Shown here: piece after piece, positions 45,701-56,761 of the stretch
Position numbering within the stretch: the stretch's first letter is position 1
Layout of the letters: each line of letters begins with the position of its first letter
DNA from: Exophiala sp. HKRS030
Taxonomy: Eukaryota > Ascomycota > Eurotiomycetes > Chaetothyriales > Herpotrichiellaceae
Direction: 5' to 3'
Assembly (NCBI GenBank): GCA_023897205.1
Contig: JAHWDD010000005.1
Span: 310,001 to 374,000, forward strand
Length of the DNA stretch: 64,000 nucleotides
Made by a program: the position numbers and the translations under genes
Notes under the pieces: model-generated
The model's input: the letters and a program-made list of their open reading frames with translations, nothing else
Database searches by the model: none
What the model was told of the DNA's origin: nothing

Positions 45701-46021
45701 CTCGTGAAGCGGTTGATCGGTGTTGCAGCCTCACAGAAGGCAGAATTCGACCCAAAGCCTACAAAGGGAGTCGCAACAGCGGGGACGCAGATCAATCTGC
45801 CCAACACGCGGCGGCTTGCAACCCGCTGTCTGACTTTGATGCCAAAATACATTACCGGCAGTGCCTCTGGGGCAAATTCATTGATTGGTCTCAAGCGAGA
45901 AGTTTTGTACGGGTTGAGCAAAGTCCTCGACGACACGAAACGTGATGTACGTAAAGAGGCGGTTGACGCCAGGGCTGCTTGGCTAAGAGGCGTAGATGAC
46001 ATTGATGAGGATGAGGATTAG
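42666..46021 (+). CDS. MET18: MMS19/MET18 CIA-complex HEAT-repeat protein
   Basis: Three exons, 42666-42753, 42800-43073 and 43171-46021, give 1070 aa. The joins make AAQ-KLESRQTTLIEVVQSL and MRA-IFEHFSDLQSL, both expected in this family. MMS19 is the targeting subunit of the cytosolic iron-sulfur assembly (CIA) complex, which hands Fe-S clusters to DNA polymerases, primase and XPD-type helicases. It is built of HEAT-like helical repeats along the whole chain; the N-terminal DNA-repair-associated region (about 30-290) and the C-terminal repeats are both present. Length is close to the usual ~1030. The first intron uses the weak donor GTTGGT. An in-frame ATG at 42471 would add 65 residues without obvious similarity; the internal ATG (MALSDARD) is preferred. 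Confidence 0.9.
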
Positions 46022-46597
46022 ACATCACAGATGTCCGCCGTGATAGTATGACCATGTAGTAGAGGTTTCGCTATCTCGGACAGGCAAATGGCATGAAGCG
46101 TACGGAGTATTACGTTGTGATGACAAGCTGTTCCGGAGAAATGCGGCGAAGAAGCGTCCATTAGTTGGAGTGTATAGAAGTATAGACGCGGACGTTTCTA
46201 CTAAGTGCGACTTCTTTCTTGGTTTCCTGATGGTGTGCGACTGCTGCGGTCTTCCGGACAAGGCTGAAGAAAGCTTTGATTGGGTCGTTGACGTTTGGTT
46301 CAGCCTTGCTCAACTGCGGAGAAACTTTTCTGCCCTCAGACACGCCGCAGACATCGTCCTCTCTTTGTAGATGTGAGAGCCTTATTCTTCGTACTTCTAA
46401 TTGATCCGTAGTAATCTCTACAACAAGTGCGACTGTACGACTCGCTGCTCTTGCAGGACTTCAGATGCAGGCGATACACCGACACTGACCTGCCAATTCT
46501 TACCTGGGACCGACCTAGACAACTGTGCAGCATCCGTCCGGCGGTGCAAGAGTTACCAGGTGAATTGCAACCCAGATCCTCCAATACAATTGCGAAT
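46022..46597. other. Spacer between MMS19 and PRP2 genes
   Basis: One TACGGAGTA motif (46101-46109), just after MMS19. The right part is an open frame without ATG leading into PRP2, probably its leader. Confidence 0.5.
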
Positions 46598-49540
46598 ATG
46601 TCTGAACAACACTCTAGCGAGCCTCGCATCAAGTCCAACAAGCGCAGCAATGCACACCGGCGCCGCCGCGATGATGTTGACTTTGAGGATCGGTGGGGTG
46701 ACGAAGAAATTGCGGAAGATGAAGAGGAAGCTCAATCCGACTTTGCAGAGTCATCGTCCAAAAGGGTAAAACTTTCGGACGGATCAGGATCCCATCATGC
46801 GAGAGCACCCACCTCTCCACCACAATCGGTCGAAGAGAAAGCCGAGAGGGAAAGAGATCAAGATCTAAAGGAACGTGACGAATTTGCGAAACGACTGGCA
46901 CAAAGAGACGAGCAACGCTCGAAGAAAATTGTTGAAGATAGGTCGGCACCCAAAGACAGTGTAGCGGCTCAGAGAAGGGCTCTCGCAGATGATGTGGCCG
47001 CAAGAACAGCTGCGATGCCAGATTTGCGCGTACGCTCTAGACAAGATTACCTGAAAAAGCGAGAGGCCGAGCGCCTGGCCCTCCTCCGGAAGCAAGTTGC
47101 AGAAGAGCAGGCAGAGTTAAGGGACAACCCAGACTTGACAAAACGGGAGAAAGAAGAATTTGCGCGAAACAAAGAGGTTTTGCGGCTGGCAGAAGAGAGA
47201 CTGAATATCGATGACCACCTGGATGGCTATGCTTTACCCGAAGATTATATAACGGAGAAAGGCAAGATTGATCGACGCAAAAAGGAACAAGCTCTTTATC
47301 AACGATACGTCGACCGAGACGAAACTGGTAGGGAACGCTATGTCACCGAGCACGAGGAGTGGGAGAACGAGCAGACGAAACGCGCCGAAGCACAGATCAA
47401 GCGAGCAGAGTTTGTCGACGAAGGAGACTATGGCTATGTGTTTGACGAAAGCCAGCAAATGAAATTCATTGCCTCAGAGACATTGGGTGGAGATCTGGGG
47501 AAGGGAATGACAAGAGAGCAGAGGGAAATGGCTCAAAGATTGAGTGCGGCGGAAGCAAAAGCCAAGAGCATCGAGGAGACGAGGAAGAGTCTACCTATCT
47601 ATCAATTCCGAGACGAAATCATCCAAGCTGTGAAGGATCATCAAGTCCTAATCATCGTTGGTGAAACTGGCAGTGGGAAAACGACTCAAATTCCCCAGTA
47701 CCTGCATGAAGCCGGATTCACGCAAGGCGGCATGAAAATTGGGTGTACCCAGCCGCGAAGAGTCGCGGCCATGTCTGTTGCAGCACGTGTTGCAGAAGAA
47801 ATGGGCAAGCGATTGGGTAATGAAGTTGGTTATGCCATTCGATTCGAAGACAACACGACTGAGAAGACGGTGCTCAAGTACATGACGGATGGTATGCTTT
47901 TGCGCGAATTGCTGACAGATCCGGAGTTGTCTCAATATTCCGCCTTGATGATTGACGAGGCACACGAGCGGACTGTGAGCACGGATATCGCTTGTGGGCT
48001 GTTGAAAGATATCGCAAGAGCACGTCCTGACTTGAAACTACTCATTTCCTCTGCCACGATGGACGCCCGGAAATTTCAAAAGTACTTTGACGATGCACCG
48101 ATCTTCAACATTCCTGGTCGACGGTACGCTGTTGATGTTCACTACACAGCTCAACCAGAAGCCAATTACCTCGCGGCTGCCATCACCACTGTCTTCCAGA
48201 TACACATAACGCAAGGTTCTGGCGATATATTGGTGTTCTTGACTGGTCAAGAAGAAATCGAGGCTATGGAGGCAAGTCTACAAGAAACGGCTCGGAAATT
48301 AGGGAGCAAGATCAAAGAGATGATCATCTGTCCGATTTATGCCAACCTACCCACCGACCTACAGGCAAAAATCTTCGAACCCACACCCGCAGGGGCGAGG
48401 AAGGTGGTTCTAGCCACTAATATTGCCGAGACTTCGTTGACAATTGACGGTATTGTGTATGTTATTGACCCTGGTTTCGTCAAAGAGAACCAATACAACC
48501 CTCGTACAGGTATGGAATCACTGGTTGTTGTTCCCTGCAGCCGTGCGTCAGCCGGTCAACGAGCTGGTCGAGCCGGCCGTGTTGGTCCTGGCAAGTGCTT
48601 CCGGTTGTATACAGCCCAAGCCTACAAAAATGAACTCGACGAGAACACAACTCCAGAAATCCAAAGAACCAACTTGACTGGTGTTGTTCTCCTGCTGAAA
48701 AGTCTGGGCATCAATGATTTACTGGACTTCGATTTCATGGATCCTCCTTCAACAGACACCCTTGTGCGAGCAGTAGAGCAACTTTACGCACTAGGGGCGC
48801 TCAACAACGCGGGCGAGTTGACCAAGATAGGTCGTCAAATGGCGGAATTTCCCACTGACCCTATGCTTGCTCGGTCGATCCTTGCCGCTGACAAGTATGG
48901 ATGCGTGGAGGAGGTGCTGTCGATAATTGCCATGCTTGGTGAAGCATCCGCGCTCTTCTTCCGGCCGAAGGACAAAAAGATCCACGCGGATAGTGCCAGG
49001 GCGCGTTTCACGAACAAGGATGGTGGTGACCATTTGTCGTTGCTGAATGTCTTCAACGAGTGGGCCGATTCCGACTATAGCTTCGTCTGGGCCAAGGAGA
49101 ATTTCTTACAGCAAAGAAGTTTGACGAGGGCGCGTGATGTTCGGGATCAATTGGCCCGGCTGTGTGACCGAGTGGAGGTTGACGCAGGCAAAACCTGCGG
49201 AGGGCAGTCCAACATTGAGCCTATTCAGAAGGCTATAACTGCTGGCTTCTTCCCTCATTCTGCCAGACTTCAGCGAGATGGGCAGAGCTATCGAACCGTA
49301 AAGAATGGGCAGGTAGTATACATTCACCCCTCGGGAGTTCTCATTGAGAACCAACCGAAATGGGTAATTTACCATGAACTGGTACTGACCAGCAAGGAAT
49401 ATATGAGAAGCTGCATGCCCTTGAAACCAGAGTGGTTAATCGAGGTGGCGCCTCACTACTATAAAAAGAAGGACCTGGAGAGTTTGGGAGTGGAGCGAAA
49501 GGTTCCCAGAGGCGAAGGAAAATCGCAGAGCAAAATGTGA
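46598..49540 (+). CDS. PRP2: Pre-mRNA splicing DEAH-box RNA helicase PRP2/DHX16
   Basis: Single exon, 980 aa. The frame is open 171 nt further upstream without any ATG, so MSEQHSS is the start. A charged N-terminus with coiled-coil character (residues 1-330, rich in Glu/Lys/Arg) includes DEGDYGYVFDESQ, typical of DHX16/Prp2. The helicase core shows motif I GETGSGKTTQ (about 354), motif Ia TQPRRVAA, motif II DEAH (about 453), motif III SAT (about 485) and motif VI QRAGRAGR (about 653). The HA2 and OB-fold regions follow, to a C-terminus ending KSQSKM. Prp2 drives spliceosome activation before the first transesterification, with a G-patch partner (Spp2). Confidence 0.94.
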   Translation: MSEQHSSEPRIKSNKRSNAHRRRRDDVDFEDRWGDEEIAEDEEEAQSDFAESSSKRVKLSDGSGSHHARAPTSPPQSVEEKAERERDQDLKERDEFAKRLAQRDEQRSKKIVEDRSAPKDSVAAQRRALADDVAARTAAMPDLRVRSRQDYLKKREAERLALLRKQVAEEQAELRDNPDLTKREKEEFARNKEVLRLAEERLNIDDHLDGYALPEDYITEKGKIDRRKKEQALYQRYVDRDETGRERYVTEHEEWENEQTKRAEAQIKRAEFVDEGDYGYVFDESQQMKFIASETLGGDLGKGMTREQREMAQRLSAAEAKAKSIEETRKSLPIYQFRDEIIQAVKDHQVLIIVGETGSGKTTQIPQYLHEAGFTQGGMKIGCTQPRRVAAMSVAARVAEEMGKRLGNEVGYAIRFEDNTTEKTVLKYMTDGMLLRELLTDPELSQYSALMIDEAHERTVSTDIACGLLKDIARARPDLKLLISSATMDARKFQKYFDDAPIFNIPGRRYAVDVHYTAQPEANYLAAAITTVFQIHITQGSGDILVFLTGQEEIEAMEASLQETARKLGSKIKEMIICPIYANLPTDLQAKIFEPTPAGARKVVLATNIAETSLTIDGIVYVIDPGFVKENQYNPRTGMESLVVVPCSRASAGQRAGRAGRVGPGKCFRLYTAQAYKNELDENTTPEIQRTNLTGVVLLLKSLGINDLLDFDFMDPPSTDTLVRAVEQLYALGALNNAGELTKIGRQMAEFPTDPMLARSILAADKYGCVEEVLSIIAMLGEASALFFRPKDKKIHADSARARFTNKDGGDHLSLLNVFNEWADSDYSFVWAKENFLQQRSLTRARDVRDQLARLCDRVEVDAGKTCGGQSNIEPIQKAITAGFFPHSARLQRDGQSYRTVKNGQVVYIHPSGVLIENQPKWVIYHELVLTSKEYMRSCMPLKPEWLIEVAPHYYKKKDLESLGVERKVPRGEGKSQSKM

Positions 49541-49796
49541 GCAGTATGATGAGTGGAGGGTATCAAAAATTGTACCACTGCCATGTAATGACTTGTGAAC
49601 CGGGACTTCCTGTACATTGTGGTAGGAGGCTCCATATCTGGGGCTGTCAGCCTTGCCGATGTGGGGTCACGTGCTGGGAATTCCAGCCTATTAAAATCTT
49701 TTATTTTTCGCTGCTCTTTTCAGAAATAGAATTTCTTCGGCCACCATGATAGACAGGTGAATGACAATCTAGAGTGCGCTTCTCCCGGCAGAAACC

Positions 49797-51120
49797 ATGT
49801 CGAAAGACGAAACGACGAGTTGCAAGACCATCCTTGCAGGAACCTTGGCCAAAGGACTCCTTGCAGAGGTCCAGGCAGGCCTCAGCAAACTTGGTCGCAA
49901 ACCACACCTGCTCGGAATACTTGCCAATGCCGACCCTGCCGCCAAAGTGTATGCAGACTGGACTGAGAAGACGTGCATCGATAAGTGAGTCTTTCCCCCT
50001 CCCCAGGTTCCTATTTGATTCTTTGTTTGTGTACGTATGTGGGTACGAAGAAGAAGAAGAAGACTTAGCCGGATGCTACGATCAATCAAGAGACCCCTCG
50101 AAAAACTGACATCTTCCTTTTCTCGATCACAGTGGCTTCGCATACACGCTCAAGTCGGTGGCGAAGGATGACGTCGAGGAGACCATCATGGCGGCCAACA
50201 ACGACGATGCCGTCGACGGGATCATCGTGTACTACCCGATCTTCAACAACCGGCAGGACCAGTACCTGCAGCAGATCGTCGACGTGTCCAAGGACGTCGA
50301 GGGTCTAAGCCACCAGTACATCTTCAACATGTACCAGAACATCCGGTTCCTCGACGACTCGCAGGCCGTCAAGTCGGTGCTGCCGTGCACGCCGCTCGCC
50401 GTGATCAAGATCTTGGAGTCGCTGCACATCTACAACACCATCCTTCCCTACGGCAACAGGCTGTTCGGGCGGACCGTCTGCGTCGTCAACCGGTCCGAGG
50501 TCGTCGGGCGCCCTCTGGCGGCACTGCTCGCCAACGACGGCGCGAGCGTCTACAGCGTCGACGTCACTGGCGTGCAGCTCTTCACCCGCGGCGAGGGGAT
50601 CCGGAAACGCAAGCACGAGGTTCACGAGAAGGAAGGTTGGACGTTGGAAAAGTGCGTGCCGCTCTGCGACGTCGTCATCACCGGCGTGCCCGGTGACAAA
50701 TTCAAATTGCCGTGCCACTTGCTCAAGGAAGGTGCCGTGTGTATCAATTTTTCAAGTGAGAAGGTTAGTTGTGTTTTCTTTTCTTTTTCTTTTGTCGTAC
50801 CATACCAGGAAATCAAATTGCACTTTGTTGTGTCACCCGCACTCGGAGCTGCGAAAATGCGGCGTTTCCCGAATCAAACCTGTAGAGAAAAAAACTAACG
50901 TGTAACCCTGTCTTCGGGGTGGTACTAGAATTTTCCCATCGAGGTCAAGCAAAAGGCGTCGATTTACGTGCCGGCAATTGGAAAAGTGACGATTGTCGTA
51001 CTGCTCAGAAACCTGTTACGGATCGTACAAAACAAGCAGGCCCAGTTGGCCAAGGGTCACGCTACTACCACGACGGACGCCACGCAGACAGAAGGGGGTG
51101 TTGAGAAGGCAACAACATGA
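49797..51120 (+). CDS. MTD1: Methylenetetrahydrofolate dehydrogenase (NAD+), MTD1-like
   Basis: Three exons, 49797-49984, 50133-50763 and 50929-51120, with introns of 148 and 165 nt, give 336 aa. The joins make KTCID-NGFAYTLKSV and NFSSEK-NFPIEVK. The enzyme oxidises 5,10-methylene-THF to methenyl-THF with NAD+ in the cytosol and links serine/glycine C1 units to purine synthesis. The catalytic N-terminal region has AKVYADWTEKTC and DGIIVYYPIF; the Rossmann part has LFGRTVCVVNRSEVVGRPLAALL and the segment CDVVITGVPGDKF. Length is close to the monofunctional yeast Mtd1 (320 aa). Exon 2 shows markedly higher G+C than its surroundings, with many C/G-ending codons. The short Thr/Ala-rich C-terminal tail is variable. 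Confidence 0.92.
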
Positions 51121-52146
51121 TACCGAACAAGGACGAAAGTCCCTCCGCTTAGACGACATGCGACATTTCCGCGTGATGACGATCGCCACGCCACGTCTCC
51201 CTCTCTAATCATAAGAACATGGTCTAACAGAAAAGCGTTCGAACGGAGCACGGGATTGCTCACTGGCTTCATGCGGGTCCAGAACGAATCTCTAGGAAGC
51301 CATACCAACTTCAGCGGTATTTTACCCTCTTGTGATCAATGGTAGAGACCTCAGCAGCAAGTCCACGACTTTGTAAGCATCGCGGGAGTGCCTGGAGGAA
51401 GGTTAGACATAAGCGTGCTTTTCGGAACCTCAAGTCGATAGAATTCAAGGCATGGATGGCTACTAGAGGCTACATGGCGCGTCCCACATGATCATATTTC
51501 AAACTTCTCCGGGTGGTGAAAATCGAATTCACTCGGAGAGCTTGACCATCTCCTCGCCATCCACGATATCTTTGCATCTGAAATCACAATTCGAGTTCGT
51601 ATTCCCCGGGCCCCTTACACGACAAACTTGCAAATAGCTAGAAAGACTGATTGTGTTCGAGACGTACATGGACGGTACCAAGTACTCGATACGGAGAGTG
51701 TGAGATCAGTCTTCGAGTGTGGTGGCCTTTGGGCTCTGTTTTCCTTCGTTTCCTCATCTGGTAGTGCCATAAGCTCGACAGATTATAGCGAAATGGTTGT
51801 ATGGTGACATGGACTCATTCACATAAAGAGCGCTGGATTTATATGTACTGTTCTAGGATATATGTCCACAGTTCTAAACATCCATCCATCTTGCTTCCAG
51901 GAGATGATCAAACCACAACAGTCGTGATGAATACACCACCTGTTTCCTCGTCTACTTTGTGCAAGAGACCAGTATTGCGGGAAACACCACACCACACCAG
52001 AAACCTCTCCTTTTCGTCCACAGGGCTTATAATACCATCTCACACAGGCCTCGAAACGGCGCAGTAGCAAAAAAACCTTTCGCTCCTGATCTCTTGATTT
52101 TGAATGACTCCGTGTCGAATCCGGTGGTGGAATCCCGCGAGGCATC
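51121..52146. other. Spacer between convergent genes
   Basis: No supported gene in 1 kb. Near-matches but no exact copy of the TACGGAGTA motif (ATACGGAGAG near 51690). Confidence 0.5.
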
Positions 52147-52469
52147 CTATAGCTTTGCCTTTTCGCCGATTTGGCCAATCTTCAGTTTCGGGGCGTACTT
52201 TTTCAATACTGACTCGTTGTGATACTGTGGCGGGAGGGGTACCTGTTAGCAAAAACGTACGACCACATCCACACAGTACCGGTCCCTACCTTCCAAAATT
52301 GTTTGCTTGCGTCCTTGCCCGCCACTCGCTTCAAGATCTTTGCGCCACCAGGATGCTCATCCACAAAGTTGGTCACATCGTACACGGTGCCGTCCACGAT
52401 GATGTACATTCCATCACTGGCCTTTTGGTTGTGTTTGGCCACATCTTCAACCGTGAATGTTTTGGACAT
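52147..52469 (-). CDS. Soluble cytochrome b5-like protein
   Basis: Two exons on the minus strand, 52290-52469 and 52147-52224, with a 65-nt intron, give 85 aa. Reading straight through would add a non-b5 tail; splicing gives the expected ASKQFWK-YHNESVLKKY. The axial heme ligands are His39 in DEHPGGAKIL and His62, the second residue after the splice, which supports the model. The protein is a bare b5 domain with no C-terminal membrane anchor, so it is a cytosolic (or otherwise soluble) electron carrier; its partner is not visible here. Confidence 0.9.
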
Positions 52470-53136
52470 TTTTGGTGTATGTAGACCGGGGAAAATATAA
52501 TCCTGATATATGTAGATTATCTCGGCTTCGGGGAACTTCGTGAATGAAAGGTGGATATTGCGCCGTGCGAAATTTCAGGAGCGTATCGAATCGACAAAGA
52601 TGAATCGTCAGATGGGTAAAGCGTCAGGGGAAATTGAATTCGCTCGGCCCTCTTGTACGGGAATTCGTGACTTGGACGGGTCGTCTTATCTCTTGCGAGT
52701 CACTCGTTGGAAGTGTGCTAACCGGGTTGTCGCGGTTCTTTGGTTCGTGAAGGTAAAGGCGGGGTTATCCACGAGCGCCTCTGGGACAGGGAAATTGTAT
52801 ATGAAATGATTAATCAAGGACGAGAAAGAAGAGTCGTGTGGGAGGGTTCGCTGAGGATGATTATTATATACCGAATCCAAGGATACCTAGGTAGTCATTT
52901 GCGAGGAACCGCAGTCAATAGTGAGATCAATAGCGGTTTTGCCGAGGTTCATTTACCGAGAGAACAAAGACAACGACTCCGACAATCGGTCAGCCAATTC
53001 GTTTGTATCCGATTGGTTGACAAAGCCACCGACCATTTTATCAGGACTCGTATTAAGTCAAGAACGGGACTGTGTCATTGTTTCCTCACGCCCTAAAGGC
53101 AGAATCAATTCTACAATAGTGTCTTTTTTCTCAGAT
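52470..53136. other. Spacer upstream of the cytochrome b5 gene
   Basis: Promoter of the minus-strand b5 gene and 3' flank of the hydrolase gene. Nothing else recognised. Confidence 0.5.
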
Positions 53137-54060
53137 TTACGACTCGATGAATCTCAGTACTTCCCTCACAAATGACTCTGGATTCTCTTCAGCGAGATAA
53201 TGCCCCGAGTCAGAGACCAGTCCAACATTCACGTTCTCGTAAAACTCTTTGGCCATACTCTCGGCGTGAGGAGCATGGAAAGACTCCTTGCCAGATAACA
53301 CCATATTCTTCACCTTCACCTTAGACTTCTCTTGTCTCCATTTGCGGTTATGCTCTGCGTCAATTTCGAAAGCCCGGTATGTCAAAAATGCACAGCGGAG
53401 AGCATCGGGTTGGCTGAATTGCATCACGTAGAAATCGACCACTTCTGGCGTGAATGCTGCTTGATTCTGCGTCAGCCGGTCATAGAAGTGCTTCAGGTAT
53501 ATTCTCTCCTTGCCCTGGACCAGCGCGACCGCAATGTCCGGGTTGTGGCTTTGGAAGTCAAAATGCCAGAGCGCTCGAGAATGCTTTTCACTCTCATATA
53601 GTGTCGATCCAGGCAAGGGGCATTCTCCCCAGATCACCGAGGCGACATCGTCGGGGAACTGGCAGACGTAGGCATGGGCTACCATTCCGCCAATGTCGTG
53701 CCCAACCACGTGGACTTTGTCTTTGATGCCCATATGCTTCGTGACGAGCTTATGCAGGTCATTTGCCAGCGACTTCTTGGTGAATGGCTCCTGTTGATCT
53801 GTGCTACCGACCGGCTTGCTACTGAAACCGTGGCCTAGCTTGTCCGGAGCGATGACATGGTACCCTGCCTGCGCAAGAGGCACCATCGCATGGCGAAACT
53901 GATATGAGGTTTCCGGGAAGCCGTGGATCAGAAGTACGGTTCCTTTCTCCTGCTTCCCGTGGGATGGGTACGTTTCGACATAGTGGATTCGGACTTCTGG
54001 GTCTTCATGTTGGAGGAAGGCAGCCCGGTTGAAAGTCTTAGTGGAAGCAGTAGCTGACAT
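53137..54060 (-). CDS. Epoxide hydrolase-like alpha/beta hydrolase
   Basis: Single exon, 307 aa. The frame is open to 54255, but the ATG at 54060 (MSATASTK) gives the usual N-terminus; the upstream extension has no family likeness. The oxyanion motif is HGFPETSYQ (46-54), the nucleophile Asp122 lies in VGHDIGG, and the catalytic His287 in DSGHYLAEENPE. An Asp nucleophile marks epoxide hydrolases and haloalkane dehalogenases rather than esterases. The substrate cannot be told; small xenobiotic or fatty epoxides are plausible. No N-terminal signal is seen, so it is likely cytosolic. Confidence 0.88.
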   Translation of the reverse strand: MSATASTKTFNRAAFLQHEDPEVRIHYVETYPSHGKQEKGTVLLIHGFPETSYQFRHAMVPLAQAGYHVIAPDKLGHGFSSKPVGSTDQQEPFTKKSLANDLHKLVTKHMGIKDKVHVVGHDIGGMVAHAYVCQFPDDVASVIWGECPLPGSTLYESEKHSRALWHFDFQSHNPDIAVALVQGKERIYLKHFYDRLTQNQAAFTPEVVDFYVMQFSQPDALRCAFLTYRAFEIDAEHNRKWRQEKSKVKVKNMVLSGKESFHAPHAESMAKEFYENVNVGLVSDSGHYLAEENPESFVREVLRFIES

Positions 54061-54555
54061 GGTGTTAAGTGCGAGAGAAACTGCACAATTCACCTTGGAA
54101 GAAAGTGATTGAATGTCTTCAAAAGTTGTTTCGACGAATGTATCTTGGCCTTCATCTTTGACATTAATTAGAGCCAGCCGGTGATATAGGTTATTCTTTT
54201 CGTATGGCCGTCCCCGTTCAGCAACCAGGGGATTGTAACAAACCTGCAGCGTCATTCGAGCGTCACAGTCCCGTCAGCAAGACATCAGGTACTCACTCAA
54301 TAGCGGTTGGAAATTCAGTCCTTCATCAAAGAGACTTGTGGGTGTTTTGATGTTTACGCACCGACCAATTATGGTTTCCCTCTACGACTTATGACGCTGA
54401 GGATCGCCATGGTTGAAGTATTCGTACCCGTCACGATCAAACTGTATCTCTTAGATCTACAGGGCATTGGTTTCCTTCTAGAGATTTCGCCCTCATTGTA
54501 CCTGCATCAGAAATTAGGAACCATCTAAGAGTCCGGACAGTACGAGTATATACAA
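54061..54555. other. Spacer between two minus-strand genes
   Basis: Promoter of the hydrolase gene and 3' flank of the 2H phosphoesterase gene. Nothing else seen. Confidence 0.5.
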
Positions 54556-55631
54556 TCACTGCTCTTCCGAAGGTATGAAGCCTTCACCCAGATAGATGGT
54601 CTCACCTTCCCCATACCACAACTTCCCACTACGGAAGTCGAGCCCCTTCTCTTCACCTACAACCCATTGTCCTCCAGCCTTGATCAGCCCACCCTGCTCT
54701 TCTGGCCAAAATTCCGCTTGGAGCCATTTGTTGATCATTTCAATCTCGTTGATCCAATGTTTGCGCTTCTTCATGTCCAAGGTAGCACTTTCGTCCATAG
54801 GGTCTCCACCGAAGACGTTCGGTGAGTTGAAACGTGCAATGGTCAGGTGTGCTGATGGGACCACGTATCTGGAGCCAACTTGTACTCCGGCATCTGTAAG
54901 GGCCGCATGGGCATCGCGCCGCAGGTGATGGTAAGTGTACCTGTCGTCTTCTACCGTTCGTCCATGAGAGACTGACTCTCCAGCAGCCGGGACGAAGCTC
55001 AGTGCAAGTGCGGCAGAATCGTAACTTAGCAGAGGCTTGATGAGCCTGGCTCGGTGAGTCACGGTGTGATCGGCAATGTCTTTACAGTGAGCCTTCAGAG
55101 CCTCTATCAAAGCCGCGATCTCCTCTGTCGTTTTTGAATGCGCGACCTCCATGACAGTCAAATGTAGTCTCTCGAGTGGCATGAGCCACAGATCTGCTTG
55201 GTAAGCAGCGAACAATATCGGCTATGCGGAACCTACCAGGTGCAGCATCCTGCAGTTTTGACTGGATGATGTGTATGAGGTTCTTCACCTTCTGAGGTGG
55301 CCTGCCCCAAAACACCAGGCAATGGCGAGGATCAACGAAAGAGTCGTCCTTTCGTGGGCCGTCTAACTTGACAAGGTACTGATCGAGAGTCCAGCCTTGG
55401 AAGTCGGACCCAAGGATTTTCTGACGCTGTTGGTCATTTCTGAGCACGCGATGCGCCGAATATCGTTCTTGAATCAATTTCTGATAAACAGGTCAGAAAT
55501 AGTCCCCATTAATCCGCAAGAGGAGCGATGCGAACTGGGTCATTATGACAAGCAATGATCAGACCATCGAATGGGTTCGAAGTTGTAGGCGTAGAAGCTC
55601 CAGACAAGTCTTCAAAGTCGACTTTGGCCAT
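54556..55631 (-). CDS. 2H phosphoesterase (RNA ligase/cyclic phosphodiesterase-like)
   Basis: Three exons on the minus strand, 55536-55631, 55237-55480 and 54556-55196, with introns of 55 and 40 nt, give 326 aa. The joins make CHNDP-KLIQERYSAHR and LQDAAP-ADLWLMPLERL. Two H-x-T motifs, His125-x-Thr127 (RLHLTV) and His230-x-Thr232 (SAHLTI), define the 2H superfamily, whose members include 2'-5' RNA ligase, AKAP7-type 2',5'-phosphodiesterases and tRNA-splicing cyclic phosphodiesterases. The extended N-terminus (VDPRHCLVFWGRPP) fits a fungal group of unknown function. The true substrate is not known. The first donor, GTTCGC, is weak. Start: first ATG in the exon, with no ATG upstream in frame. 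Confidence 0.8.
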
Positions 55632-56023
55632 TGCTTTCCCGTCCAAGATGGTTATGGCAGATACAGACACTTCATTGGGTCTCGTCCAAGGTGTCGAAGG
55701 GGAACGAAGCACACTCGCGTCGCGTGTGACGCTGTGATGTTACAGATTGCGCGGCCATGTTTGCATGCCCTTTTTACGTACTCTTGGGATTAGAAGCTCG
55801 TCCGGCCCACCGCGGGATAAGTAAAGCTAGTAATTGCGGTCACGTGAAGATTATGATTAGATAAGCCGTCTCGGCAAACCTCCTCCTGCCAACCTGCCCT
55901 CAATTTTTATGTGCGGTGTGGTCTTGGCGTGACTGCGCTTTCGAACATCGCAGTTTGATCATTAACAATTTCACGACGACACCACTATCCCTCCAAGGAA
56001 CGTTCTCAGACAGATCAGACAAA
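55632..56023. other. Divergent promoter of the 2H and eL42 genes
   Basis: A 392-bp intergenic region between two divergent genes; it presumably carries both promoters. No specific site is called. Confidence 0.5.
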
Positions 56024-56761
56024 ATGGTGAGTTACCCCGGTTTCCACACCATGTGTACTGCTCAAGCTCCATCTCGACGATCGTCGCTCGATTCCAAGTA
56101 TCCTGGGTGAAGGAGGAAGAAAGAGGTGGATGCTGGGTGCAAAGGGCATATCTCTGAGTCAGGAAGATTGCCGGGCCTACCCACGCGCACAATTTGAAAG
56201 AGATGGACTTTTTCGGAAGGTTTGCGCGCAAGGATACGTTCCGGAATTTGGGATGGCGTCGCATGGATGAGATGATTGCTTCGAGGACTTGACTGACCAA
56301 TGTTTGTCCACAGGTCAACGTTCCAAAAACTCGCCGCACTTACTGCAAGGGCAAGACCTGCAAGAAGCACACCCAGCACAAGGTCACACAATACAAGGCC
56401 GGAAAAGTAAGCATTCCACTCAAGGGAACGAGACAAGGGAGTCGTTGGTTTTTCTAACATTTTTGATAAAAGGCCTCTCTGTTCGCTCAGGGAAAGCGTC
56501 GATATGACCGCAAGCAGTCCGGTTACGGTGGTCAGACCAAGCCTGTCTTCCACAAGAAGGCCAAGACCACCAAGAAGGTCGTGTTGAGATTGGAGTGCAC
56601 AGTTTGCAAGACGAAGGCACAATTAGCGCTGAAGCGATGCAAGCACTTCGAATTGGGGTATGGAACTCTTCGACCCGTTTTTGGTTCGGAAGTGCGGATG
56701 TACTGACTATGTAACTTACAGTGGTGACAAGAAGACAAAGGGTGCTGCTTTGGTGTTCTAG
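56024..56761 (+). CDS. RPL42: 60S ribosomal protein eL42 (L36a/L44)
   Basis: Four exons: 56024-56026 (ATG only), 56314-56406, 56473-56657 and 56722-56761; introns of 287, 66 and 64 nt. The product is 106 aa, exactly the eL42 length, with [20 protein letters not shown] at the start and the zinc-binding Cys pairs (CKGKTC and CTVCKTK). An initiation exon of just the start codon followed by a long intron is common in fungal ribosomal protein genes. Residue 56 is Pro (QTKP56VFH), the form found in cycloheximide-sensitive yeasts; substitution there gives resistance. It is a constitutive component of the large subunit near the E site. Confidence 0.96.
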
